A DNA stretch of 64,000 bases from Favolaschia claudopus (taxonomy: Eukaryota > Basidiomycota > Agaricomycetes > Agaricales > Mycenaceae): contig JAWWNJ010000123.1 in NCBI GenBank assembly GCA_037176885.1, positions 496,001 to 560,000 on the forward strand. The letters are read 5' to 3'. Positions 1 through 11,390 of this stretch are shown piece by piece; positions within the stretch are counted from its first letter, which is position 1; each line of letters opens with the position of its first letter. The position numbers were made by a program, and so were the translations under genes. Below the pieces are notes generated by a model that saw only the letters and a program-made list of their open reading frames with translations, was not told where the DNA came from and searched no databases.

Positions 1-667
1 CATCGTCGCCTCGCCCGCAATTTCGAACTACCTGACGACCTCGCATCCCTGTTCGTCCCGGGCGATTGGTGACTCGCCGCCTCCTCCTTATCATGTCTCA
101 GGATTGTCCGCCCGGCTATACTAGGTAAGTTTCGACGTCCGGCGCGCCACCGCAGACCCTCATCGGCCTCAGATACTTTTCAGTTACTCGCTCCCAATAT
201 CTCCTATTGCCTATCTCTACCGAACCCACCCCCGTACCCTCCACTTTCACCGCTCCGTCTCTTCTTCAATCCCACGCCGCTACTACAGCCAACCCACCAG
301 TCACTATGTTCTCCGTCTCGCTCGGCAAGCTTATCATCATTCCGCAAACCCCACCAGTAACCCAGTCTCAACCGCCGCCCAATTCCTGCCTTCCCTCGTC
401 CACGCCTACCACTCGCCTCGCCTCCGCATCGTCCGAGTATGTCCGCTCGAATGAATACCTGAACCTTCACTCTTTCTGGTTAGCATTGACTCAGCCCCCT
501 CGGAGACGCTGCCCATCTTCTCCCTCGCTACCCAACGGTCATCGTTACTGGCTGTCCGCGACGCTGCCGCTCTTTCGCTGCCCGCCAAAAAAGCTCGCCG
601 CCCTGCATTCGGTAACGAACTGGCACCTAGTCCCCACCGTCCTCACGTTCCCGCCGACCGTCGCGTC

Positions 668-1716
668 TTGTTGTGGACGTCTCCGCACTCGCTACTCGCT
701 CACGAAAAGATGATCAACATCGGCCTTCCCCTTGAGTTGCACCGTCGCATCTACGAATCACTCCTACGCGCTACCACTGAAGCCACCCGCGAGTCCTACG
801 GTGCCGGCCTCCTCCGTTTTCATCAATTCTGTGACCTCTATCTCATCAGCGAATCAGCGAGAATGCCGGCCGACCCCGTCCTCCTCGCCGCCTTCATCGC
901 CCAAGCTTCTGGCACCTGTGGTGGCAAAACCATTCGCAACTGGATGAGCGGTCTGCAGTTATGGCATCTCTTCAATCGGGCGGAATGGCATGGAGACGAC
1001 AAGTGGCTACTATCACTCAAGAAGGCAGGCGACCGAGATGGTGTTGCCTTCAAACGCCCTCCTCGCGGCCCAATCACCAAAGCGCATCTTCGTGCTCTTC
1101 GCGCCGCCCTCGACCTTTCCTCGGGCTTCGGTGCTGCCGTCTGGTCCGCCGCCACCGCTGCCTTCTGGGGCTGTCGTCGACTTGGGGAACTCCTTATCAA
1201 GAGGGCCAAAAAATTCCTTCTCGAGCACGACACCTGTCGAGCAACGCGTACCTCTCCTTCCTTCACTAATGGGCGTAACGTGGTCTCCATACACATTGTC
1301 TGGACGAAGACGACGACCATCGCCGGCGCGGATCTTTTTCTCACCCAGACGGGACGGAAGACACTGACCTTTGCCCCGTTTGGGCGTGGATGAATCACAC
1401 CGCAGCCAACAACGCACCTCCGAATCCCTTAACCACTCCTCTCTTCGCCTTCTTTGAGCATGGGATCTGGCGCCCGCTCACTAAGGATCATTTTCTTCGC
1501 ACTACGACAGCCATCTTCCAGCGTAATGATCCTGAAGCGGTCTTCGGGCACAGTTATCGTATCGGGGGCTCCGTCGAGCTGCTGCTGGCTGGTGTGGAAC
1601 CCGAGTTCATCATGAAGCTCGGTGGCTGGACCTCCCTTTGTTTCCTCATTTATTGGCGCCGTCTGGAACATATTCTACTCGTGGTGAGAAAAAGTCATGG
1701 ACGGTCGGTTCTTTGA
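668..1716 (+). pseudogene. Tyrosine recombinase (Crypton-like or retroelement type), frameshifted
   Basis: DNA breaking-rejoining enzyme of the tyrosine recombinase class common in agaric genomes. Seen: an N-terminal SAM-like part (ESYGAGLLRFHQFCD), the first catalytic Arg region (FWGCRRLGELL, about 1165-1200), then in another frame HSYRIGG (H-x-x-R, about 1550), GGWTS (about 1620) and the presumed nucleophile Tyr in FLIYWRR (about 1650). The catalytic Arg, His, Arg, Trp and Tyr are all present. The frame shifts by one base near 1345-1360, between LTQTG and the part beginning WAWMNH. The first ATG is at 710, but the same frame is open upstream to about 440 with plausible coding text, so the 5' end is uncertain. 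Copia sequence begins within about 70 bp of its end. The family is clear; Crypton versus DIRS-like origin is not decided. Confidence 0.75.
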
Positions 1717-1779
1717 CCGATCTCGGCCGTCTTTGCACCTTTTTGTAGGTATCTTCTGCCTTCAACATTTCGACTTCGC

Positions 1780-2730
1780 CGGTGCCAAAGAACTTTTGAG
1801 AAGCTATGCAGCACCCCGAGGTTTGGATGGCACCGATGGAGAAGGAGTACGGGTCCCTTGTCGGGCGGGAGATGTGGGTTCTCGTAGACTTGCCCCCCAA
1901 CGCGAATGTCAATACGACGTCGAGGGCGAGATCATCAAATGGAAGGCGCGTCCGGTGGCGAAGGGATTTCACCAGATCCCCGGTGTTGACTTCTTTGAGA
2001 CCTACGCCGGTGTTGTGGCTACGAGTCTCTGCGGATGCTCTGGGCGTAAATGAGCCGGGCTGGGTGATGTGGACAGTGGATGTTGTCAGCGCGTACCTCA
2101 ACAGCGAGATGAAAGAGGTGGTTTATATGCGCCAGCCGAAGGGTTTTGTTGCACGCGGCCAGGAGGGCAAAGTGTGCTTGAGGATTCGTTTGCGCGCTGA
2201 CCCCTCCATCCGCATTAGATCTTTTGACGCTGGAATTTCTATTGTCGGCGTGTACACTGACGACCTCGACGGCATTCCTCCGCTCCCGCTGCAGCCGCCG
2301 GGGCCCAGGCTGTTATCAGGCGCATTTACGACGTAACTGAAGGCTTGCGCACAGCAAGCTCGCTCGGCATGACTATCGAGTATGATCCCGACGCCGGCAC
2401 TAAGTATCTCCATCTCCTTGCGTCTCTACCTCGAGCGCATTCTCGAGCGTTATGGCATGTCCAACTGCAACCCAAAATCCACGCCCCTCGCAGTCGGCTT
2501 CGAGCTCTCATCGTCACAGTCACCTTCAGCGCCCGAGGAATGGCTGATAAGCCATACCGCGAGGCTGTCGAATCAATGCAGCACGCTGCTAACACCACGC
2601 GCCCCGACATTGCGTTTTCCGTAAATCGCCTCTCCGCTTCCCTGCAGAACCCCGGCCCGACGCATTGGAAGGCTGTTCAGCACCTTCTCGCGTACATCAA
2701 GGGCACACTCGAGTACATACTTCTTCTGTT
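1780..2730 (+). pseudogene. Ty1/copia reverse transcriptase - RNase H fragment
   Basis: Remnant of a copia-type LTR retrotransposon pol gene. Reading through several frames gives the RT landmarks: MQHPEVWMAPMEKEYGSL, IKWKARPVAKGFHQIPGVDF, VDVVSAYLNSEMKEVVYM, the YTDD-type catalytic box as VGVYTDDLDGI (about 2250), then the connection and RNase H start with RYGMSNCNPKSTPL and TRPDIAFSVNRLS. At least three frame changes and internal losses make it non-functional. gag, integrase and LTRs are not visible. It follows the tyrosine recombinase directly, probably through nested insertion. Confidence 0.85.
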
Positions 2731-2770
2731 CTCCATTTACTTTCAATTCAGGCTATCTCATTTCATCTGA

Positions 2771-3904
2771 GTACCGTACAGTTTCATTCAAATCGACAAG
2801 GGGGGTGACGCGTGACACTCCCCAACCGATTCGACAATTCGTCAGAACCGAAATTTTGCGTGACCGAACGCAATATTTCGGCGAAAAAAATTTTCGGGAC
2901 GCGAAATTTGCTCTTTTTGGCATTTCAGAGCAATTTTAGCCTGGCGTGACGAATTTTGGATTCAACAGAGGCCCCAGTGACGCGTGAGGAGCCCCCAAAA
3001 TTCGAATCGACGGCGGGGTGCGTGACGCGTGACTTTCATGTTCTTCGGCACCGAGAAATCGAAATCACCTCTTCCATCAGCACCGTCTTGCAGCCTCACG
3101 AAAACCAGCCTCTCGCTCCCCTCTATGTCGTCAACAGGGGAGTCCCTCGCCCCAGCGACAACTAAATCCGACTTCGTCGTTCTCCTGTGCAGCCAACAGC
3201 GACGCTCGGGGAACTAGCAGCAAATCGAGTTCAGTTCGCTGTTCCAGGTCTCTGCATTGTTCCTTACGAAGGACAGAACCATCTCGTTCTTCATTTTGGT
3301 AAGTCATCGCTGCTTCGATGGACGATTCAGTGGCTTATCTCTTTCCAGTCATGAGGCAGTCAGAGCTGACTGCCTCCCTGTCGCTTTCTGGGGATGGACA
3401 GCCTGCTCGCAGGCACCATTGCCTCTCCCAACGAATCTATACGATGTTTCCTCGGGATCGAGTGCATGAGCCCTGGCCCCATGCCGATGGCGATTCCTCC
3501 TGTGGTGAGAGAACTTTCGGGCCCAGATGCTGACTTGGGCTGTGTCGGGTGCTCCTTTTTTGACCAAAGATTCGACTATTCAGGTAAGGGTTCTACCCTC
3601 TTTCTTCGCATATAACTCACCCAGCGATAGCTTATTCTTGTCGCTGACAACGATCCCCTTTACCTTGGGGGTAGACCTGCTTCTCTTCGTCCTGCTCTTC
3701 TGGAGAGTGGGACGATTTCGTTTCGCACCTGCTTCCTTGAGGCTCGCATTCCAGCCTCCTTCCTTCTCAAGGCTGCCCAGGCCACTTACCCCTCGGCTGG
3801 TGCCCCCTCTCGTCGTCTGTTCATCCACCACTGGCTCTGTGCCAGTCGCTCAATGGAATAGCTGCTCATACTTTTAGCTAGTCTAGCTACAGCTAGTCCT
3901 GTGC
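2771..3904. other. Non-coding stretch, no gene recognised
   Basis: Only short unsupported ORFs. The motif GTGACGCGTGA occurs three times between about 2800 and 3030 (near 2807, 2978 and 3021), which may be the relic of a repeat. From 3240 to 3900 the text is pyrimidine-rich without a convincing protein. Confidence 0.4.
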
Positions 3905-4030
3905 CTTTCTCCCTGTCGCTTCTTGCCTAGTATTCCACCCACTTTCTACTCTACCACTACACTCTCCTTGTCGCTTCTGACCCACTATTCCACACACTTC
4001 CTGCTCTACCACTACACACTCTTTTCGTTT
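3905..4030 (+). repeat. Imperfect ~55-bp tandem repeat, pyrimidine-rich
   Basis: The block containing TGTCGCTTCT followed by CTATTCCAC and CTCTACCACTACAC occurs twice with a period of about 55 bp (TGTCGCTTCT at about 3914 and 3969). Confidence 0.6.
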
Positions 4031-4387
4031 ACTCTACTTTACCTTGGTATTGTGGTTTCTATTACTTTAATCACTTTAATTTCACTGTTTCTGCTATTGA
4101 GCTTACATTAAGAACCCTGGTGTGAACTCTAAAATGTGAGTCTGGCAAGTCTTCAATAGTACATTGGTTTTAGCCCCCTTCTGTGTTCAACGTTAGCTGG
4201 TTCAAAATTGCTGGGTTCGGTAAATCCTTTTGACATAGGTTCAAACCCCACTGTATGTACATTATCCTCATGTGCATTCAATCTTCACAAGTGGGGTTTT
4301 GCTCAAATTTTCAAAAGTTTATGCCGAAATAATCTTTATGACTTTTTCAATCTTTTTTTATTATGTCATCTCAGGTAGTGATAACAG

Positions 4388-6246
4388 TCAAAAAATGTTT
4401 CCATTCATCATACGACAACTAGCTGATCTATGGTTCCATAAATCAACAATGTCGCTGTCGGCTGCTAAGCCACGCCATGGAGCCACAGCATTCTCCAGTA
4501 AATCAAGCTCTGCTGCTGCGAATGGGCCTTCGGGTGCTTCCACAGGGACTTCATTCAGATGTTCCGGTGGGCCAGTACGTCCAATCCACGATGTCCACCC
4601 GTCTTCTGTAGCATTGTTCCGGCGCTGTGACTCTAGGAGATTATCGTCGTGGAGAGCCTCCCAGTCTACGCCATATACTTCAAGCTCTTCGTCGTTGAGA
4701 TAATCAGCTATGGCGTGACCACGGGCACCATGAACAAGCATGTCAAAACCGAACATATCCGCCGGAGAACGGTTTGGGCCATTGCGGATTTGGATGCGGT
4801 GCTCATTCCAAGCTCCCATGAAGAAGGTGAGCTGATCGTTGATGGTCGGGAGAAAAAGATGGTGTAAAAGCCAGATATGGTTGGCGTTGTTGATATCCAG
4901 ACCGTGGTGCAGCTCAAGCAGGGTGAAATTATCACTCCACATAGCACCAACTTGAGCGGTAACATCGACCCAAAGACGTTCGATTCGTACGTTGTGAATG
5001 CTTCTGCATGCGGAAAATCAGCGGCAGTCTTCTCTATCTGCGGAAACTTACCGCCCCCAGATATATGATCCCCGGCGGATTCCGATATGCTCTTCCGTCC
5101 AGGCTGCTACTTCTATATTTTCGACACCGTGATCACCCCGCATCCGCGACGGAGCACCATAGCGGCCAGCAGCATCCAAAAACAAAAGTAGGACTGTACT
5201 GCCACGGTTGTTATTACTGGCCCGAAGACCAGTAATCAGACGGGAATAGCCGTCAATGAAACCATGGATAACAATTCCCCACCGAATCAAACCTGGCATC
5301 CGCTGTCAATACAACCATTTCTCAAAGAGAAAATGAGGTGTACCATGCTGGCCGTCATGATGCCATAGTGAGTTTGGGCCCGCAACGCGGTATTCACGTC
5401 TGCGGATTCTGATACGCTGGAAGACACGGTGCACAGGGTCGATACCGGCAAGGGATTCCCGGATTCGGGTCTGCGGTACACGGTGCCCCAGTCGGTGCAG
5501 CATACCATCAAGCATGGTGATCCCAGCCCGCCGGAAATGTGTCCGCAGTCGCGGAAGCAAGCTGTTAAGCTCCCAATTCAATATAGAGGAGATTTCACCA
5601 GCAGAATTAGAGGCAGTGGGGATTGAGGTCTCCTCAGGCATATTTTCGGGGATGGGCAGCAGGGGATCAAGAATGTCGTCAGCTTCACTATCAGCTGCAG
5701 GATTGTCGTCTATGAAAGGTGCCGGCTGAGGTGTAGCAAGCCCTTGCTCTAGAAGTCGCGCGCGCACTGTACTGCGAGAAACATTGAGAAAGCGGCCAAT
5801 CCCCGTTGTAGACCTGTGCTCTGTAGCAAACTCCAAAAATTGTGGATCAATCTCAATCCGGGGTCTCCCCCTCTGCCCAGAGTGCACTCTTTCAACGACG
5901 GTCGGCCGGCCATGGTGCGATGCATCCAAAGCCTGCTGGTACTGAATCCGAACATCATTGAGCATGAGAGCGAGATTTTGCTGCACAGTCGCAAGCTCCT
6001 CTACAGGAAAGATATGGGCATGCTGTGAGTGCATACTATCAGTCAAGATCATAGACTTAGAGGCAATTAGCTACTGACTTCGACCACAAGAGCTGAATAT
6101 TCCTGAAGATCGTCGTGCAGCCGAGACAAGACCACCTCGTCGGTGGGATTGGACATTGCCTCATTAACAGCTCTATGATACTGGTGGAAATGGAGGCGAA
6201 AAGCTTCCAAAAGCTCGAGAGGAGGAGGGACTGTTGGCTGCGACAT
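4388..6246 (-). CDS. DDE integrase core (rve-like) protein with N-terminal HTH, apparently intact
   Basis: Likely transposase/integrase of a family widespread in agarics and usually labelled integrase core domain protein. Four exons on the minus strand: 6246-6079, 6022-5344, 5292-5052 and 5003-4388, joined by GT-AG introns of 56, 51 and 48 nt. All phases agree and give 567 residues with no stop. Seen in order: a helical N-terminus (LELLEAFRLHFHQYH), a resolvase-like HTH (GRPRIEIDPQFL...VSRSTVRARL), a linker with RLRTHFRRAG, then the catalytic triad as WHHDGQH (Asp), MRGDHGVEN (Asp) and RIERLW (Glu). The C-terminal part is acidic and unrecognised. No terminal repeats or target duplication could be found, so it may be domesticated or have lost its ends. 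The related gene at 35.9-37.9 kb has the same plan. Confidence 0.85.
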
Positions 6247-6398
6247 AGTCAAGATTGTGATGGATGAGATAAGGATGTCTGTCACACCCACATGATGTGA
6301 CACTCCTCTTTTTCGCTAGGCAGCAGAGTGCCACATGGTGTGTCGTGTCGGTTGTTGTTGTGCCCGGCTTGCGGCTCCGTAGGTTCTCAGTACTTATG

Positions 6399-6407
6399 TA
6401 TAAAAGG
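6399..6407 (+). promoter_or_regulatory. TATA box of the cyclase gene
   Basis: TATAAAAGG lies 57 bp upstream of the ATG at 6456, a normal spacing for a fungal core promoter. Confidence 0.6.
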
Positions 6408-6455
6408 CCGCGGAGCTCCAGTTTAATTCAGACTTCGAGTGGATTCTCTTCCACG

Positions 6456-7862
6456 ATGAGTACTTTCGTTGCGCTCGCATTCATCGTTGGCACCGCCGTC
6501 GTCGCTGACGCCAGGCCAACCCCGCACCCTCTCACGCTTGTCTCACGCGCATTCGACGACTCTGACATCTACGCCAACTGGCCAACCATACGACCAACTT
6601 CCGCTTCATCCATCGTTTCCCACGCGAGCGGCGTGGGGCGTCTGTGTGCGCTTTTATTTTCTCAGATACTGCTCTGGAGCATGGTGGGCTCAATTGCCTA
6701 CTTTGAACACAGGGTGAAAACGACGAACTCGGCGCTCTCAATCACATTCGCAACAGCACCATCCTCGCAGCTAAAAGCGAAATTCAACTCGGCCGCGCTA
6801 TTAACCTCAATCTGGAACTCAGCATGCCCGACCCACCCTTAATCCTGTTAGGAGGCCCCTCGTCCATGCGATATGTTATCACGCTGAATACCCAGATCTC
6901 GATGCAGTTTGATGGGTTAAAGCACTTCCCGTATTCGACGAATGCTTCGCAGGCTACGTATCAGTGAGCCTCCTCTTATTACAATCCCTTAAGCTTGGGG
7001 TGTGTTTTGACGATCCATTGTAGGTTCTACAACGATTTGATCAAATTCGACGATATCGTCACGCCTGAGAGTACGCCGGGGACGTTAAAGTTGGGGATTC
7101 AGAGTGAGCTTTAATTACCTCGATATATGTCTTTTGATAATCCGTGCTGTATTCAGATGCAGCTCAGAAAGGTATCGCAGGCCGCGGCGTCCTCCTTGAC
7201 TGGGCTGGATGGATGGCGTCCAAGAACGCCACCTTCGTCTTCAGCGTATCTCTCCTCCCTCCCTCTTCTTTTTTTCTCTCTCAGCCTTATTTTCCCTCTC
7301 CCCGCAGGAAACCAGGATCCCACCATCCGACCTCGACGCCGTCGCCGCCTGCCAAGGCCTCAACGCCTCAACCTTCTTCAACCCAGGCGACTTCCTCGTC
7401 CTCCGCATCGGATTTACCAAACAGTACGACGCCCTCTCAACGCAATAACGGGCGGCCATGACGTACCGCGTCGACACCAATGCGACGTTTCTCGGCGTGG
7501 AGGCGTCCAGCGATATGTTGAGGTGGTTGTGGGAGAAGAAGTTGAGTTTGGTTGGGAGTGATAATCCCGCGTTTGAGAGTTTGCCCAATCTGCCGGGCGA
7601 GGTTATCGATGGTGAGATGAGGTCATTGCATCAGGTATTCATTGGTGGGTGGGGGATGAGTATTGGTCCGTGATGTTTTCTCCTTCGTTGTTGTCAATGG
7701 TACCTAACGATTGATTCTTGTTCAACAGTCGAATTCTTGAACCTCGAAGAACTGGCGCAGACGTGTCACGAACTCGGACGTTATTCGTTCTTTTTCACGA
7801 TTCAGAATTTGAATATTCCTGGTGGAATTGCGAGCCCTCCGAATGCGATGGCGATTGTGTAG
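6456..7862 (+). pseudogene. Cyclase-family (kynurenine formamidase-like) secreted protein, broken
   Basis: Metal-dependent cyclase/formamidase family (PF04199-like). The ATG at 6456 starts a signal peptide (MSTFVALAFIVGTAVVADA). The family core follows: AWG|GENDELGALNHI, RGVLLDWAGW, PGDFLVLRIGF, MTYRVDTNATFLGVEAS, and the typical end GGWGMSI...PGGIASPPNAMAIV. Introns fit at 6640-6712, 6964-7023, 7104-7156, 7246-7307 and 7666-7728. Two lesions: a one-base shift near 6585-6589 (between YANWPT and YDQLP) and a TAA at 7446-7448 just before RAAMTYR. Apart from these the gene is full length, about 330 residues, so decay is recent or partly sequencing error. The divergently transcribed integrase-like gene ends its 5' side about 210 bp upstream. 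Confidence 0.8.
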
Positions 7863-8095
7863 GTAGGCAGCAAGAAGGGGATTGACATTTGGAGGATATC
7901 CTTCTAATAGCTATTCTGATACGTTACTCAGAAGCAAACGAATACATCTGAATCTTACAAACGGCATCCTCTACTTATCATCACTGTATTGGAAAAATCC
8001 GAACATCTAGGACTCTTCTTCTCCCTCCGAATCGGAATCATCTGAGAACAAAAGCTGAATCTCGACGCCTCAATGCAACGCTTTCGAAAAGAACA

Positions 8096-9497
8096 TCACG
8101 CACCGTCATCTTCGATGGGCCAAGTGGCAATGTTCTCGCCAAATTCACAACGCAAAGACAAATCCAAACCATCGTCGATCAACATCCTTCCAATGACCTG
8201 CGCAAAGGCGCTGGGATACCAGAAGCCTATCGAACCCTCGTATCGAGTGTCGAGATGGAAGTGCGCTTTCGTGAGGATAAACTCTTCCGCATTCTCTGTC
8301 GACATGCGATGCAGAAGGGCGATCCACTTCTCGCCGTACTTCGAGACAAGATATGAAGGCTGTTAGACCCTCCAATCCGACGATCTCAAGTGACGAGACC
8401 GACGGGAAGAGCGAGAGCAATTCTGCTGTCTCGCCACGGTTTTCGTTCTCATCAAAGCCGGCCAGGGAAACTCGTAAGCAGGAGATGCGGCATTTTAAAC
8501 GAAGCAAGAACGCGGTGACATCAAGACGTGCGCTATATGCCAGCTGCCCGAGTTCTAGGGACGTAAGATTGGGGAGCTTCAGCAGACGCAGGGCGGCACA
8601 AGTCGACGGTAAGCCGAGGGAGAGTAGATTAGGGAACGTTTCTGCGATGTCCTGGTCCACATCCAGAACTGAAGCTGGCTGGATGTCGGGGCGGCACTTT
8701 ATGTGGGAGAGGGTGGGGAAGTGGTACAACAGCTTCAAGAACATCGCATTAGATATATGCGCGGAAATCTCGAGATGTGTGAGGGTTGATCGCGGGGAAT
8801 GGTAGTCGAGCGATATGTATAGAAGATCGCTGGAAAGAATTTGGAACTCTCGGAGTGGAGGCCTGTTTTGCAAGCAGTTCCAGATCCCTTCCTCCGTGGC
8901 TTGAACCGACGCGAGATGCGAGAGCATCGAGAACGCACCATTATTCGAGGAGTGGAGGGTTTCATCCGTGTAGTCTAGCCGTATATTCAAATCTCTGAAT
9001 CTCCCCATGTTCGAAGAGACGTAGTTGAGATGCGAACGGTATAAGCCGCCAACAATGAGCGAAAGCGGTCTTGCCTTGGCACGCGGAAACCACGTTTCTA
9101 ATAGACCTGGCACGACGGTGTTTGCATCTACGTGCAGAGAGGTTCACAGAGCAGAGGTAGCAAGCGCAATCTCCCGCCACTGGTGACAGACATGTGAAAG
9201 TGAGAGAGGTGCATCCGATGAGCTGGGAACGACGTGTCCTTCGTTGGGAAGGCAGTGGGTGAATATAGAAGATGTTATTTCGAAGCGAAGCTTCGAGATG
9301 GGATACACAACAGCTGCAAGACGGGATTCCAAGTCCTCTTCGACTTTGTCCAGGGCAGCGAGCAAATTTTTGTACATGGAAATTTGCAATTTTACTCCGG
9401 CTAGAGCTGTACGCAGCTCGCCAGGTGAGGCATCATCTGCTAGAGTTGGACGAGGCAGACTTGAGGCACAGTGCTCGCAGATATTCGAGGAGGACAT
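8096..9497 (-). pseudogene. F-box / leucine-rich repeat-like protein, nonsense and frameshift
   Basis: Agaric F-box protein, a likely SCF ubiquitin ligase substrate adaptor. The ATG at 9497 opens MSSSNICEHC, a coiled region (LLAALDKVEEDLESRLA), then the F-box core: YPISKLRFEITSSIFTHCLP and LSLSHVCHQWREIALATSAL. The next codon is TGA (9144-9146) exactly where this family has Trp (SALW-x-SLHV); reading continues in frame with TSLHVDANTVVPGLLETWF and leucine-rich text to about 8350. There a shift of one base is needed to reach the C-terminus (KWIALLHRMSTENAEEF...WPIEDDGA, stop at 8096). Length about 465 residues. No other intron is needed. Confidence 0.75.
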
Positions 9498-9960
9498 GGA
9501 AGTTCGTCTACAAGGTGTCTTTGCTGCTTTGTCAGCGGGAAATGGCCTCGCACGCTACAACACACAAGAACAAAGCACATTGGCTCAAAACGGACAAGAT
9601 CCAACAAATTCAGACAGATTTTGGTGTTGACTGTCTCGTATCGTGCCAACATCCTTCTTGAAGCTCTGTGGGGCGGAAAAAATGAGCAAGGGAACGGAAT
9701 TTGAAATAAGTATCGCTTTGTTGGGGAATTTCACAGGTGTTTTGTAAACGGGTTTATAAACACCTTGTTTACAAAGAAAAATTCAAAAAACCCGTTTATG
9801 TTTCCTCTGGGAATGAAGAACACGACCCTAGGGCAGAGCTTGTAGCTGAGTTTGTGTTGTCTTTCGTAGAATGACTACAACACTTCCTCACGAGGAGTGA
9901 AATCATTCGGTTAACGGTAGGTTGATTGATTTCAAATTCAATGGGAAAGCCGGTTCGAAT

Positions 9961-10424
9961 TCAAGTTGAAGTTTGCGCTGTACATGTTGCAAGCACGAGG
10001 TTCACATAGTCCGCCATAATTCGGTGTGTTTCCTTTGACGGATGCCTTCGGGGAACAATAATGCCAATGAGGACACCTCCGCCGTATAAAGTTCGTGCAA
10101 AACTCACCCAGGCAACCAATAGAACGAATTCTCCGGGGCATCACACTCCCCCTCCAAATCTGTTTGCGACAAGTTCGGGATGCCCGCCCCGGGATTTTCA
10201 TACCCAAACGCCGCGAAGCCCGGGTTAGAGCCCATCACGGTGTCCCACAATGATGCGAAATCAACGAACGCGACGTTGAGACCTCGAGCGTGGAGAGGAG
10301 TGAGACCGTTAAAGACAGCTTGTTTGAATGCGTCGCCCGTGTCGGCATGTTTTCCGCGGCCGTAGTCGTCTAGGACGACGATGTTGCGGGCGTTTGTGGG
10401 TGGGGAGGTGAGTTGGCCGACCAA
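9961..10424 (-). pseudogene. GDSL esterase (CE16-like), 5'-truncated C-terminal part
   Basis: C-terminal third of a secreted carbohydrate acetylesterase-like GDSL hydrolase. Exon 10424-10108 reads GQLTSPPTNARNIVVLDDYG, then NVAFVDFASLWDTV and AFGYENPGA. A 61-nt GT-AG intron (10047-10107) joins it to YWLPGHPSKETHRIMADYV, where the D-x-x-H part of the catalytic set would be HPSKETH. Stop at 9961. Upstream of about 10425 the similarity ends abruptly at an inverted repeat, and the Ser block is absent, so this is a truncated copy. Confidence 0.75.
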
Positions 10425-10429
10425 CTCAC
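10408..10429. repeat. 9-bp inverted repeat at the break of the GDSL gene
   Basis: GTGAGTTGG, then four bases, then CCAACTCAC: a perfect 9-bp stem located where the GDSL coding sequence stops. Confidence 0.7.
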
Positions 10430-11390
10430 GAGTCGTAGTTCGATCGGTCTAATTAGATCCCGGCAACCTAAGATAACCGGAGCTTGTCATCCACATTACT
10501 CGCCCGTTCCGGCGGCACAACGCCACGCGTCGGCATTGCTCTCGCGCCTTCCACACCCCCTTCCGCCTCCCGACTTGTCACGCACTAAATGGGACTACGT
10601 ATACTCTGTTCACACGCCATCTGCGCCACATTCCACGACTCTTGCTAGCCGCCGCATACGGGCGAAAACCTCGCCTGTGATGTAGTAAGCTCGGTGCTCA
10701 TAGTTTTCCGGGCTCTGGCGTGACTCTTGAAGCTGGACGAACCTCTATCTGCTCCGGAAAATCCTCTTCTCTTGCTGCTTGCAACTCGGCTTTGAAATGA
10801 CTGCGCTCATCTCTGGGTCTCCGTATCTTGGTCCTATCTGAGCGGGATGTTCCTGAGGCCGCCTAACACCCGAGCACATGCTTAAGACACGATGGTAAGA
10901 CCCGAGCCCTCACTGGCCGATTGCTTGTGCTGGTAATTATCATCTTCGGCGACGAAATAGTAATATGGTATGCTTTCCAAACCGTTCTTTAATTCTGGTC
11001 TGGCTCCTGACTGAGGTTAAGTTGCGTAGGGTACTGCAGCTGTACTGACTCACTGCGATGCAGTCTAAATTAAGTTGCGCTTTCATGTTCGTTCTGTGAC
11101 TCTCGAAACCTCCGGCTAACTGGAATGAATTCCCGAGCCATATTTCAAGTCACGCTGCGTACACCTCGAGGCAAAGTTTCGACTCTGTGAAATGGGTTCC
11201 CGAGTCGTTCCCCGAGCCAAAGTGAGTTCCAGTATCCACTTCAATTAAATCCCTTCACATTTATTCGCTAATGAGTAGCTGTGTGCTCTGTTGGGGCCCG
11301 AGTAGCTTCATTCTGCATCACTCTGCGACAGATATACTCGACAAAAGGCGCGGACTTCACTTTGCACACTTCGAGCCTCCAACTGCAATA
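10430..11390. other. Intergenic stretch, no gene recognised
   Basis: No supported coding frame, TIR or RNA gene was seen. It holds the 5' flank of the transposase-like gene starting at 11391. Confidence 0.4.

Noticed and set aside
4157..4249. Possible tRNA or tRNA-SINE with B-box GGTTCAAACCC
   Set aside because: The A-box is weak and the arms do not fold; one good 11-mer is not enough.
9144..9146. TGA read as Trp (alternative genetic code)
   Set aside because: Trp is encoded by TGG throughout these genes and the intact genes here use TGA as stop; nonsense mutation is simpler.
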